DNA from: Pirellulaceae bacterium
GTDB taxonomy: Bacteria > Planctomycetota > Planctomycetia > Pirellulales > Pirellulaceae
Direction of reading: 5' to 3'
Length of the DNA stretch: 64,000 nucleotides
Assembly: GCA_020852965.1 (NCBI GenBank)
Contig: JADYZV010000123.1
Location: forward strand, 1 to 64,000
Positions within the stretch are counted from its first letter, which is position 1. Each line of letters opens with the position of its first letter. Below the pieces are notes generated by a model. The model searched no databases. It saw only the letters and a program-made list of their open reading frames with translations, and was not told the origin of the DNA. The translations under genes were made by a program, and so were the position numbers. Shown piece after piece: positions 19,716 to 32,103 of this stretch.

Positions 19716-22514
19716 CTAAGCAAACGCTTCGTCGATCAATTCGCCTTGTTCGAGTTTATGAGCGCTGGCAGAGCCCGTCGACGGGCTGGCCGATTCTACG
19801 CGTGAAATGCGACGCAGTTTATAATGATGTTCGCTCAAGAAATCGCCAAACCGCACCTTCAAGAAGCTCCACGCTCCCATATTGGTCGGTTCTTCCTGGA
19901 CCCACACCAAATCGGTCCCTGCCGGATAGGGACGCAGGGCTTCCAGCAGCGCGTCTTCGCTGAGCGGATAGTATTGTTCCAAACGCACGATGGCGATGTG
20001 ATCCGCGTTCAACTGCTGCCGCTTCTCGGCCAATTCGTAATAGATCTTACCACTACACAATAGCACACGTTGAGTCCCTTCTTGCGAGTCCCTGGTGTCA
20101 GGCAAGATTTTCTGGAACGTGCCCGACGTAAAATCGTCGAGTGGCGAGACGACGGCGGGGTGTCGTAGCAGGCTCTTGGGAGTCAGAACCACCAGTGGTT
20201 TGCTCCAGCGCCAAATGGCTTGCCGACGCAGCAGGTGAAAATATTGAGCGGGCGTCGATGGCTGGGTGACTTGGATATTGTCTTCGGCCGTCAAAAGCAA
20301 GAAACGCTCCAAGCGGGCTGAGCAGTGTTCGGGACCTGCACCTTCAAAGCCGTGCGGAAGTAGCATCGTCAAGTGACTCAGGCGTCCCCACTTGTCCTCG
20401 GCGCTAGTAATGAATTGATCGACGATCACCTGGGCCACATTCCAGAAGTCACCGAATTGTGCTTCCCAAATCACCAAACCATTGGGGCAGTCGAGCGAAT
20501 AGCCGTATTCGAAGCCGAGTACGCCCGCTTCGCACAACGGGCTATTGATGATGTCCAAGCGTGCTTGGTCGGGTGAAAGCTGTCGTAGCGGCGTGTACTT
20601 GGCGCCGGTCTCCGAATCGTGCAGCACCGAGTGGCGCTGACTGAACGTCCCCCGCTCGCAGTCTTGACCGCTGAGCCGCAAAGAGTAGCCATCGACCAAT
20701 ATGCTGGCCATGGCTAACGCTTCACCGCTGGCCCAATCGAGCTCGCGCTGGCCCAGCGACATCTCTTGTCGTAGTTCCTGGAAACGCTTGAGTTTCTTAT
20801 TGATGTTGAAGTTCTCGGGATACCGGGCCAAGCTACTGAGCAGCTGTTGAGCCTGCGGTAGTTCGATCGCGGTTTGCGGATGGTTGCTTTCCGGTTCGGC
20901 GCCACCGAAGCATCCTTGCCAATTGCCTCCCATGGTTTGCAGATCATCGACAAACTCTTCTTGCTGGGCCAGTTCGAATTCGCGTTCGAGTTTGTTATGC
21001 CGCACCTCGGCAATGGCATCGGCCTCCTGCCGCGTGATTTTATCCATCTTTAGCAGACGCTTGAGATAGCTCTCACGCACGCTCTTGCGCTGGTCGATAG
21101 CCGCATACATCAGCGGCTGTGTAAAACGCGGCTCGTCCCCTTCGTTGTGTCCCCATTTGCGATAGCAGTACATGTCGATGACCACATCGCGGCGGAACTC
21201 GCGGCGAAAATCCATCGCTAGGTTAACGACTTGGGCTACCGCTTCGGGGTCCTCACCATTGACATGAAAAATGGGGATCTGCAGCATTTTGGCCACGTCG
21301 GTTGCGTAGGTGGTCGATCGGGCTTCGTTGGGTTCGGTGGTGAAGCCAAGTTGGTTGTTGAGCACCACGTGCAGCGTGCCACCCGTTTTGTAGCCCGGGA
21401 GCTCACTCATGTTGAGCGTCTCCTGCACAATGCCTTCTCCAGCGAAGGCCGCGTCACCGTGGATCAGGATCGTCATAAACTTCGAATGTCGCTCGTCGCC
21501 GGCGCGATCTTGTTTCGCCCGACAGCGTCCTTGGGCTACGGTGTTGACGAACTCCAAGTGGCTGGGGTTGAAGCATAGCGAAATGTGAACCTTGGCACCG
21601 CTGCTGGTGGACCAATCGCTGCTGTAGCCCAAGTGGTAGCGGACGTCACCCGCTCCACGGTGCATATCGGGCCGAGGGTCATCAAACGACCAAAAGATAC
21701 TTTGCGCGCGTTTGCCCAAGATATTGGCCAGCACATTCAATCGCCCGCGGTGAGCCATGGCCAGCACAACACCGTCGACATGGTGTTGACCAGCTTTTTC
21801 GAGCGCCAGGTCGAGCAGTGGAATGAGGCTCTCGGCGCCTTCGAGTGAAAAGGTTTTTGCACCGACAAATTTACGACGCACAAACTCTTCGAAAGTGGCC
21901 GCGTCGGCCAAACGACTGTAGATTCGCACCTGAACGTCATGCGAGAGCTCAATTCGATTCTCGCTGCTCTCCATCCTTCGCTGCAACCAATCGCGAATCG
22001 TGCGATTGTCGATGTGCATAAACTGCGCGCCAATCGACCTACAATAGGTGTTGCGCAGCTTGGTCAGGATATCACCCAGCGTGCGTCCGTTGACATATTG
22101 CAGATTCTGGCATGAAAATGGCCGTGTCAAGTCGGCTTCGCTCAAACCATACGTCTCGGGGGCCAACTGAGGATTGCCCGGTCGTGGGCGCTTGAGCGGA
22201 TCGAGCTTGGCCAGCAAGTGCCCGCGCACGCGGTACTCGCGGACCAAATTGTCGACGCGGTCCTGCATTTCCGCCAACCACAGAGCTTCGTCGCGCACGA
22301 ACCTCGCATGCTCAGGTGGCTCATCCCCAGCTAACGCCACTCCGCCCGGATCAGAGGACAAGTGCAAGTCGCCATTGCCCGACGGGTTCAGTAGCGATTG
22401 GCTCGCCAACGAAAATTCTTCGAAATACTTCCGCCAGCCTTCGGAAACGCTAGCAGGGTCTTGGATATATTGCACATAAAGATCGTCGATGTAGTCGAGA
22501 CTGTAGCTATTCAT
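19716..22514 (-). CDS. sucA: 2-oxoglutarate dehydrogenase E1
   Basis: 932 aa; AMAHRGRLNVLANILGK, HGDAAFAGEGIVQETLNMS, CYRKWGHNEGDEPRFTQPLMY, LPHGFEGAGPEHCSARLERFL. Confidence 0.95.
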   Translation of the reverse strand: MNSYSLDYIDDLYVQYIQDPASVSEGWRKYFEEFSLASQSLLNPSGNGDLHLSSDPGGVALAGDEPPEHARFVRDEALWLAEMQDRVDNLVREYRVRGHLLAKLDPLKRPRPGNPQLAPETYGLSEADLTRPFSCQNLQYVNGRTLGDILTKLRNTYCRSIGAQFMHIDNRTIRDWLQRRMESSENRIELSHDVQVRIYSRLADAATFEEFVRRKFVGAKTFSLEGAESLIPLLDLALEKAGQHHVDGVVLAMAHRGRLNVLANILGKRAQSIFWSFDDPRPDMHRGAGDVRYHLGYSSDWSTSSGAKVHISLCFNPSHLEFVNTVAQGRCRAKQDRAGDERHSKFMTILIHGDAAFAGEGIVQETLNMSELPGYKTGGTLHVVLNNQLGFTTEPNEARSTTYATDVAKMLQIPIFHVNGEDPEAVAQVVNLAMDFRREFRRDVVIDMYCYRKWGHNEGDEPRFTQPLMYAAIDQRKSVRESYLKRLLKMDKITRQEADAIAEVRHNKLEREFELAQQEEFVDDLQTMGGNWQGCFGGAEPESNHPQTAIELPQAQQLLSSLARYPENFNINKKLKRFQELRQEMSLGQRELDWASGEALAMASILVDGYSLRLSGQDCERGTFSQRHSVLHDSETGAKYTPLRQLSPDQARLDIINSPLCEAGVLGFEYGYSLDCPNGLVIWEAQFGDFWNVAQVIVDQFITSAEDKWGRLSHLTMLLPHGFEGAGPEHCSARLERFLLLTAEDNIQVTQPSTPAQYFHLLRRQAIWRWSKPLVVLTPKSLLRHPAVVSPLDDFTSGTFQKILPDTRDSQEGTQRVLLCSGKIYYELAEKRQQLNADHIAIVRLEQYYPLSEDALLEALRPYPAGTDLVWVQEEPTNMGAWSFLKVRFGDFLSEHHYKLRRISRVESASPSTGSASAHKLEQGELIDEAFA

Positions 22515-22926
22515 GCGATGGGTACCGGTTCTGGTAGAATCCTTCTACGCTGTTTCGGAAGAGATAAACCAATAGAAAAACACGGGTTCGACACCAAAGA
22601 AGCAGCACGCAACCGCCACCGGTTCTCGCTGTACGAACAGAAAGACCTGGAGCAGATGACCAGGCAATGGCGGGGTAGAGTCGCAGGTGCAGACACAGGA
22701 AGGAACCGCAATCAACGGCAGTGGTTTGAAGATTCCTCGACCAACTAGCCAAGGACTGCCTTATTATTGGCGCAGACGTTCATATTGGCTACCTCACTTG
22801 AGCGAATTTTATCGCGAACACGTCCGAGTGTCAGGCGTTGTGGCCAAATTCGATTCACCGCCTAGCTGCGTTCGCCCGACCGCAGCAATCCACCGTCTGG
22901 CGACGATGAAGGCAGAGTTTGTTTTG

Positions 22927-24501
22927 CTATCGCGACGCTTTCCAACCACTTGCATCGCGGCGCACATGGGCAGCCGGGTTGGAGGTCGGTTCGCGGTGTG
23001 ACTGGGGTAAATGCTGCATGCTGGGCTGGGATACTTTAAGATCCGACGACGGAGCGTCGGACCACTTTGAGGATACTTTAAGATCCGACGACGGAGCGTC
23101 GGGCCACATTGGCGCGGAACTGGGCGTTTCGAAACTGGCCCACACGATCGGCTTGGCATGGCCGGCCCACTGGGCGGCCGATGGCGCGATGGGACGCAAG
23201 GCGGTCATGTCTTCCTCACGCAACAATCCAGGATTCCAACGCGGTTCGTGGTTGAAGTCGGCTGGGGCAGGGATCGGTAACATCGCAGGAACTTGGCCGC
23301 GGCCCTCGCTGTTGGAGCTGTCGCTCTTGCCGCGTGCCGCGCTGGCCTGCTGTGGCTGCTCGCTCGTTTGCGGGTAGCGAACAACGCTTCGCAAGCTGGG
23401 TCGCAATTCGCTCGATTGTACTGGTGCAGCGGCCGACGTTCCATTCGGCGGAAGCACAGGAGGCACATCGGCTGGATCGAGATAGACTCCCGCAGGCGGC
23501 GCACCGCTTGGCGCAGGCGACGTCGTGGGGGCCGGTCCGTATTGGCTCGGCTGCGAATAGGGAGTTGTGCCAGGTGCCTGCGGAGCGACGAGACCGGGAA
23601 TGCTGCTGGGTACGCTTCCTGGAACCACCGTCTGCCACGGCGTGGACATGCCATAGCTACCACCACTCGATCCGCCATCGGCCGAACCCAAATAGGGCGC
23701 CTGCGATAGTGGGGCAGTCGGATACGCTCCGGCCGGCCCAACGCTCGTCGGAGCCATCCCTGCAGGGATTTGGCCTCCGGGATAAACCGCTTGGGCTGGC
23801 AGCCCAGATTGAGGTTGCAATGCCGAGTAGCCCCCCGTGCCGTCGTTGGTTCCGTAGACGCCGTAAGCCGTTGAGTAAGGTGCGGTGATCGAGGGGGATG
23901 AGTAGGCTAGCGGAATTCCGCCGCTCGGAAGCGTATAGGTCGGCAGGGCTTGCGCGGGAGGTTGAAAGGTCGGTGCGGCATTGGAACCAAACAAAGCGCT
24001 GCGTCCCCAAATCGGCGTGCGTTGGGCCATCGTTTCATACGATGTGCAAGGTGCCATGGCGACTACCTGGGCCCCGGTATTTGGATCCGTCGTTAACAGA
24101 GGGCGATAGTAGGTCACTGGCGCCCGCTGAGCTTGAGTTTGAAAATTGGGAACGTACGAAAGCGTCGACGGTAGATTCGAAGGCAGCGTAGCCGCAGCGA
24201 TTCCGGTCGGCATTGGGGCCGTGTAGCCCGCCCCCGCAGGTCCGATGGCCGGCAGTTGCGAACCGTAGTAAGTCCCGTAGTTGCCGGCATAACCCGTAGC
24301 AGGATAAGCGGCTGCCCCATAAGCGGCCGCGTAACCACCATTGCCGACGGGCACAGGGGCGCCAACCGCGTAGGCGGGCCCCGCCTGCGTGCGCCCGAAC
24401 AGCCAGTCGAGCAACGGCCCGGCTTGAGCCGCGCGGGGAGACAGTCCACAGCTAACCAGTGCGATCAGTGCCATGGTCGATCGTGTGCGTTTGAGCGACA
24501 T
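22927..24501 (-). CDS. Secreted Gly/Pro/Ala-rich hypothetical protein
   Basis: Signal peptide MSLKRTRSTMALIALVSCGLSPRAAQAGPLLDWLFG; low-complexity body; C-terminus contains translated palindromic repeats (SDAPSSDLKVS twice). Confidence 0.7.
   Translation of the reverse strand: MSLKRTRSTMALIALVSCGLSPRAAQAGPLLDWLFGRTQAGPAYAVGAPVPVGNGGYAAAYGAAAYPATGYAGNYGTYYGSQLPAIGPAGAGYTAPMPTGIAAATLPSNLPSTLSYVPNFQTQAQRAPVTYYRPLLTTDPNTGAQVVAMAPCTSYETMAQRTPIWGRSALFGSNAAPTFQPPAQALPTYTLPSGGIPLAYSSPSITAPYSTAYGVYGTNDGTGGYSALQPQSGLPAQAVYPGGQIPAGMAPTSVGPAGAYPTAPLSQAPYLGSADGGSSGGSYGMSTPWQTVVPGSVPSSIPGLVAPQAPGTTPYSQPSQYGPAPTTSPAPSGAPPAGVYLDPADVPPVLPPNGTSAAAPVQSSELRPSLRSVVRYPQTSEQPQQASAARGKSDSSNSEGRGQVPAMLPIPAPADFNHEPRWNPGLLREEDMTALRPIAPSAAQWAGHAKPIVWASFETPSSAPMWPDAPSSDLKVSSKWSDAPSSDLKVSQPSMQHLPQSHREPTSNPAAHVRRDASGWKASR
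23031..23110. repeat. Two tandem GATACTTTAAGATCCGACGACGGAGCGTCGGRCCACWTT repeats
   Basis: Units start at 23031 and 23072, period 41; inside the 3' end of the 22927-24501 CDS. Confidence 0.88.
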
Positions 24502-25072
24502 CTTGAATATCTCCGTGCGACTTCGAGCGAATAGGTGCTGCGGGAGTCTAAAAAAAACGAGCAAACCAGCGGTGCGTACCCAATTGATGCCAGCGCGTCG
24601 GTCATTCGTCAATGCAAGCAACCCGCTTCTTGAGCAAATGACAAATTATTAGGTACCGCGCCGGGTAGCGCGTTACGGTCGTAACGATTATGGCGGGCTG
24701 CACCGCCGCGAGCTGATTTCCACAAGTCCCTTAGCGAATCTTAGGTCGCACCCCCGCCAAGACAAGCGTGAAACTTAAAAGAAAAATAACAAACGTCCTC
24801 GCTAGTGCTGCGGGCCCGCAATTGCATAGCAGACTGCGACTTACTTCTATGACGTAAACTTAGTCGCTATCATCGTTTACTTCATTATTTCCGGGAACTC
24901 ATGAATAATCCGGGTGAACGCAGCGGGTCGCGGCGGAAGCAAATAAAAAATGCGCGCTACCCTGAGTCGATGGCTGGGCGGGAAGTGGGTATCATTGACG
25001 GAAGTGGGCTTCCCACGCAAACTGCCAATATCGACCGCCAATCGGCTACCCCTTTTTTTGAAGCAGCCTGGC

Positions 25073-25588
25073 ATGAAGTGCCAACATTGCGAAAAACCTG
25101 CCACCTTCCACATTACGGAATTGACCGAGCCGAGCGGGCCGATCATGGTCCACCTATGCGAAGAGCATGCCCGTGTATACCTGTCGCAAGAAACGGTCGA
25201 CTCCCCCACCAACGCGCTGGCGGGCATGTTGGCGAAACAACTCAAGCTCGAGCAGACCGCCGAACAATTGGCCAAGCTCGACAAGAAGACCTGTCCCGTG
25301 TGTGGAATTACCTTTGCCGAATTCCGGCAATCGGGCAGGCTCGGCTGCGGCTACGACTACGTCTGCTTTCAAAGCGACTTGGAACCGCTGCTGCTCAACA
25401 TCCATGGTTCGAAGACGCACAAGGGCAAACGCCCGACGCGCCGCACTGGTGCTCCAGACCGCCAACATGAATTGATTCAATTGCGGCGTGAGATGCAGGA
25501 GGCCATCGCCAAAGAGCAGTACGAGAAAGCGGGCGAGTTGCGTGATAAGATCCAGAAATTCGAGCGTGGCGACGGCCCCAACGAGTGA
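25073..25588 (+). CDS. mcsA: McsA-like zinc-finger/UVR-motif protein
   Basis: MKCQHCEKPATFHITELTEPSGPIMVHLCEEHA, CPVCGITFAEFRQSGRLGC, C-terminal UVR motif ELIQLRREMQEAIAKEQYEKAGELRDKIQ; followed by mcsB. Confidence 0.85.
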   Translation: MKCQHCEKPATFHITELTEPSGPIMVHLCEEHARVYLSQETVDSPTNALAGMLAKQLKLEQTAEQLAKLDKKTCPVCGITFAEFRQSGRLGCGYDYVCFQSDLEPLLLNIHGSKTHKGKRPTRRTGAPDRQHELIQLRREMQEAIAKEQYEKAGELRDKIQKFERGDGPNE

Positions 25589-25672
25589 TGCGCGTGCGTT
25601 AAAGATACTTAGTTTATGTTTATGTTTATGAATAGAAATCCCTAAAGTCATTTTGTTAGCTGACTGATCAAC

Positions 25673-26740
25673 GTGAAATTAGAAGAACTGGCAGGAAAAT
25701 GTGGCGAGTGGTTGCGCGGCTCTGGGCCAGAGTCGGATATCGTGATCAGCAGCCGCATCCGCTTGGCTCGCAACCTGGCAGAATTCCCCTTTGTGCGCCG
25801 CGCCAGCCACGAAGAGCGGACGCAAATTGCCAAGTCGACTCGCGCCAAGATCGAAACCATCCAAGAGTGGACTAACATTCAAGTCCTCGAGCTCGAGCGT
25901 TTGGACGAGGTCGATCGTCAATTTCTTGTCGAGCGACAGTTGATGAGCCGCGAGATGGCTGATGGCGAAGGGGATCGTTCGGTCGTTATCGATTTGGACG
26001 AACGCTTTAGCGTCATGATCAACGAAGAGGATCACCTGCGCATTCAAGTCATGTGTAGTGGCCTCGACTTGACTACGGCCTGGCAGCGCATCGACGAACT
26101 CGATAACCAACTCGAACGCAAGCTGACGTACGCCTTTCACGACACGTTTGGCTACTTGACCGCTTGCCCCACCAATGTCGGTACCGGTTTACGCGTGAGC
26201 GTGATGCTGCATCTTCCTGCGTTGGTGATCACCCGCGAAATCGAAAAAGTTTTTCGCAGCTTGCAGAAGATCAACGTGGCCGTTCGCGGATTGTACGGTG
26301 AAGGCTCGCAGTTCATGGGGGATTTCTATCAAATCAGCAATCAAATCACCTTGGGGCGGACCGAAGCGGAGCTCGTCAACACGGTCCAAGAGGTCGTGCC
26401 GCGCATTATTGAATACGAACGGCGGGCTCGAGACTTTCTGGTCAATGAAAGCGAGCAGGATCTGCACGATGACGTTAGTCGGGCCTATGGAATTCTCTGC
26501 ACGGCCAAGAAAATCAGCAGTGAAGAAACCTTGCACTACCTTTCGAAGGTGCGCATGGGGGTCAACCTGGGACTGATCCGCTCGATCGAAATCGCCACGA
26601 TCAACAAGTTGTTCGTACACACTCAACCTGCGCATCTGCAAAAGCTGCGTGGGCAGCACCTGTCGGTCGCCGATCGCAATATCGAGCGGGCCAGCTATCT
26701 GCAAAGCCACCTGGTGCCCAAAAACGGTAGTAACAATTGA
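25673..26740 (+). CDS. mcsB: Protein-arginine kinase
   Basis: ISSRIRLARNLAEFPFVRRA, CPTNVGTGLRVSVMLHLP, GLYGEGSQFMGDFYQISNQITLG; phosphagen-kinase fold. Confidence 0.94.
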   Translation: MKLEELAGKCGEWLRGSGPESDIVISSRIRLARNLAEFPFVRRASHEERTQIAKSTRAKIETIQEWTNIQVLELERLDEVDRQFLVERQLMSREMADGEGDRSVVIDLDERFSVMINEEDHLRIQVMCSGLDLTTAWQRIDELDNQLERKLTYAFHDTFGYLTACPTNVGTGLRVSVMLHLPALVITREIEKVFRSLQKINVAVRGLYGEGSQFMGDFYQISNQITLGRTEAELVNTVQEVVPRIIEYERRARDFLVNESEQDLHDDVSRAYGILCTAKKISSEETLHYLSKVRMGVNLGLIRSIEIATINKLFVHTQPAHLQKLRGQHLSVADRNIERASYLQSHLVPKNGSNN

Positions 26741-29106
26741 GTGCGCGGCTGGCGAAAATCCTCATCGCCTACCACCAACTGTGGCTGCTGCTGGCTCTAC
26801 TGTTGGGAATCGTCAGTCTGCCGTTAGCGTCGCGATTGAAGCTCGATTGGCGCGTGGAACAAATGTTCCCAGCGGGAGATCCGCTCGTCGCCTCGTATGC
26901 GCGCTTGCAGGAACGCTTTGGTGGCAATCAAATAGTGCTGGCCGTCTATCGCGATCCGCAGTTGTGGGACGCCACGGGTGCTGGTCTCACTCGACTGGAG
27001 GAGATTAGCGGCAAGTTGGCTGCCGTAGACGGCGTCAACTCGGTTCTCAGCCTGGCTGAACTGCATGCGATTCTAGAAAAGCTGCGTGGTCCGATTCAAT
27101 TGCTGGGATTCGGCGGCCAACGTAAGCCACCGTTGCTCGATGAAGACGATGAACTGGCCCAAGCCATGCTGCACGTCTTCGAAGGATACACCCATCGCCC
27201 TGACAGCCAGTACACGTCGATCGCCTGCATGCTGGCCGCCGATCCCGCCAGGCAGGCACCGGCAGGGACCGCGATGTCCGGGGTCGACGCGCAGGCCGGC
27301 TCACCCAACTTGGAAACCACTCTAGCCGCTCTGCACAGCGTGATGAACGAACTGCCCAGGCCAGCCTCCGACGGGTTCATCACCGGCGAACCGGTGTTGG
27401 TTTCTGAAGGTTTCCGTATGGTCAACCGCGATGGTTGGCGACTGGGCGTCGTTTCGTCGATACTGGTCTCGTTGGTGCTTTTGGTTTGTTTTCGCTCGCT
27501 GCGCTGGACTTTGATTCCACTGGTGATCGTACACTGGTCGCTGATCGCCACGCGCGCGGTGCTGGTACTGCTGGGGCTCGACCTGACGATGATTAGCAGT
27601 ACGCTTACGGCGATTGTGACTGTGATTGGCGTGGCCACCTCGATTCACTTGTTGTTGAAATTCCAGCAGGGCAGGCGTCGTGGCAGTACCCGCGCCGAAG
27701 CGTTGGAGGACTCGTTCTCCCAGCTTATTGCACCGATCACTTGGGCTTGCATTACCGACGCGGTCGGCTTTCTATCGCTCACCTCGGCGGCCGTGGGACC
27801 GATTCGCGATTTTGGTTTGATGATGGCCGTCGGCTCGATGATGGTCCTGGTCGCCATCGTGCTCTTGGTCCCTGGGCTGGCGCTTCTGGGAAGGTGGGAC
27901 ACCGACCCGCACACGCCGCAGCTCGATCTATTGGTGCGTTTATGGTTGCGACGACTGCTCGAATTCTGCTTGGCGCGACGACGACTCGGGCTGTTCCTAC
28001 TCTTCGGTCTGACGCTGTTCGGGGGCGTGGGTAGTTTGTTGATGCACGTCGAGACCGACTACACCAAAAACTTTTCCAGCAACAGTCCACTCGTGCTCGG
28101 CTACGAAGTGATCGAGCGCGAGCTCGGCGGTGGCGGTGTGTGGGATATCATGTTGCCTGTCCCCGAGACGCTGGGCGATGAATACTTTGCACAAGTCGTC
28201 GAGCTCGAACGGCTCCTGCGCGATCTTCAAGTCGCCGATGGCCGGCGGACGCTATCGCTGAGCAAAGTGCTGAGTTTTGCGGATGCTGAATTGGCCAGCC
28301 GACAAGGCCCGTTTTTGGCCGCGATCCCCTTCTCGGCTCGGCTCCAAGGCATGCGAGCGGCGATGCCCGACTTCAGTCGTATCTTACTCACGGAAACACC
28401 TGATTCGCACGGAAAGCAGTGGCTGCGCATTATGTTGCGCAGCCACGAACGCGTGGGAGCTCAAGCCAAAAGTGACTTGGTCGAGGCCGTTCAGACGAGC
28501 GTTTCGGAGTTTACCAGTCGTCCTGCCTGGCGAGCTTTGTTCGCGTCAACACCGCCGCTGGCCGAAGTCGCTGGCTACCACGTGATGCTTGGAAAACTAG
28601 TCGCCAGCATTTTGTCTGATCAATGGAAATGTTTCCTGCTCGCTACACTTGGCATTCTCATCGTGATGACCCTGGCCACGCGTTCGCTCAAGCTGGCGCT
28701 GATCGCCATCGTTCCCAACGCGTTGCCGGTGTTGTTGGTGCTGGGGACGATGGGTTGGCTGGGCTTGCCGATCAACATGGGTGCCGCCATGATCGCTGCA
28801 GTATCGCTAGGCCTATCGGTCGATAGCTCGATCCACTATCTATTGCACTATCGCCGCGCTCTGGTGGGCCAGCCACGACCACTGAAAGCCTTGGTCTCAG
28901 CCCAAGAGAATGTCGGGCTAGCGGTCTTGCTTTCGACGGCCGCTCTCGTGGCTGGATTCATTAGCTTGGCCACCAGCGAGTTCATTCCGACCGTCGTATT
29001 TGGCACGCTGGCCAGCCTGACCATGCTCGGCGGCCTGCTTGGCAATCTCGTCGTGCTGCCACTGTTGATCGCCCCCAATGTGGCCCGACGCTCCGCGTCG
29101 GATTGA
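26737..29106 (+). CDS. MMPL/RND-family transporter
   Basis: 789 aa, TTG start overlapping the mcsB stop; two large TM blocks; GLSVDSSIHYLLHYRRAL. Confidence 0.85.
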   Translation: MSARLAKILIAYHQLWLLLALLLGIVSLPLASRLKLDWRVEQMFPAGDPLVASYARLQERFGGNQIVLAVYRDPQLWDATGAGLTRLEEISGKLAAVDGVNSVLSLAELHAILEKLRGPIQLLGFGGQRKPPLLDEDDELAQAMLHVFEGYTHRPDSQYTSIACMLAADPARQAPAGTAMSGVDAQAGSPNLETTLAALHSVMNELPRPASDGFITGEPVLVSEGFRMVNRDGWRLGVVSSILVSLVLLVCFRSLRWTLIPLVIVHWSLIATRAVLVLLGLDLTMISSTLTAIVTVIGVATSIHLLLKFQQGRRRGSTRAEALEDSFSQLIAPITWACITDAVGFLSLTSAAVGPIRDFGLMMAVGSMMVLVAIVLLVPGLALLGRWDTDPHTPQLDLLVRLWLRRLLEFCLARRRLGLFLLFGLTLFGGVGSLLMHVETDYTKNFSSNSPLVLGYEVIERELGGGGVWDIMLPVPETLGDEYFAQVVELERLLRDLQVADGRRTLSLSKVLSFADAELASRQGPFLAAIPFSARLQGMRAAMPDFSRILLTETPDSHGKQWLRIMLRSHERVGAQAKSDLVEAVQTSVSEFTSRPAWRALFASTPPLAEVAGYHVMLGKLVASILSDQWKCFLLATLGILIVMTLATRSLKLALIAIVPNALPVLLVLGTMGWLGLPINMGAAMIAAVSLGLSVDSSIHYLLHYRRALVGQPRPLKALVSAQENVGLAVLLSTAALVAGFISLATSEFIPTVVFGTLASLTMLGGLLGNLVVLPLLIAPNVARRSASD

Positions 29107-29175
29107 GCAATTCAGTTTCGGTGGGGGACCACCGAGCTACGTTAACCCAATGTGGCCCGACGCTCCGCGTCGGAT
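29078..29175. repeat. Mosaic of two palindrome families (AATGTGGCCCGACGCTCCGCGTCGGAT x2 flanking TTCGGTGGGGGACCACCGAGCTACGTTA)
   Basis: Copies at 29078-29104, 29117-29144 and from about 29149; the first lies inside the MMPL CDS. Confidence 0.9.
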
Positions 29176-29270
29176 GAGAAAGCGTTGGAGTCTAGGCTTT
29201 AGCCGATCCTCGTGCCTCTCCAAAACGCCCAAAGGCTACACTCCAACCAATGCGACGGTTGATGCTCGCT

Positions 29271-29306
29271 AAGTCCACGCTCCTGCCAGACGAGCTGGCA
29301 GGGGGC
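29271..29306 (-). repeat. Solo member of the CTYG-loop hairpin family
   Basis: CCTGCCAG-acgag-CTGGCAGG perfect 8-bp stem; on minus strand GCCCCCTGCCAGCTCGTCTGGCAGGAGC. Confidence 0.6.
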
Positions 29307-29365
29307 ATAGCTGGAATGTCGCACATCATCGCTCGTGTGTTGTTGAATCGGCCAGTTGTTGTTAA

Positions 29366-31651
<2,286 letters not shown>

Positions 31652-31664
31652 TGTCTGCTAGTGC

Positions 31665-31932
31665 AGGCTCGTAACGAGTGCCGCGAGTTACTGCAGACCG
31701 AAGCAAGTGATCCAGGCGCCCCGTTTCCGCGCCCCACCGAAAAGGGGCCGATAGAAGCATAGCTCGGGTTTTCAGCTCAAATTCTGTGGTGGTCTCAAGT
31801 CGTTGCCCTGAGGGCCAATGCGCGGATCCATCCGCACGCGCTGCCCGTGCCGTAACTCGCGGCACTCGTTACGAGCCTACTCCGGGCTGCCCGTGCCGCA
31901 ACTCGTTATCTTCGTTACGAGCGTACTCCAGG
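31665..31932. repeat. 27-bp perfect inverted repeat plus 46-bp tandem direct repeat
   Basis: AGGCTCGTAACGAGTGCCGCGAGTTAC (31665-31691) and its reverse complement (31852-31878); ~46-bp units at 31841 and 31887. Confidence 0.88.
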
Positions 31933-32103
31933 CTGCCCCTGCGCCAGCAGGTTTAGCCACTTCGGGCTGTTGTGTGGGGCGAACGTCCCAGATTTGGCAG
32001 GAACTAGCGGCGATTTCAATCGCTTGAGGGCCAAATTCGTCTTGCGGTAGCCAGACTCGCCGATACACTATCCCCTTCCTGAAAACTTACACGCGCTTCC
32101 TGG

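Noticed and set aside
22520-22926. Small ORFs (e.g. 22687-23001 +) in the sucA upstream gap
   Set aside because: No motif or codon-usage support; probably noncoding.
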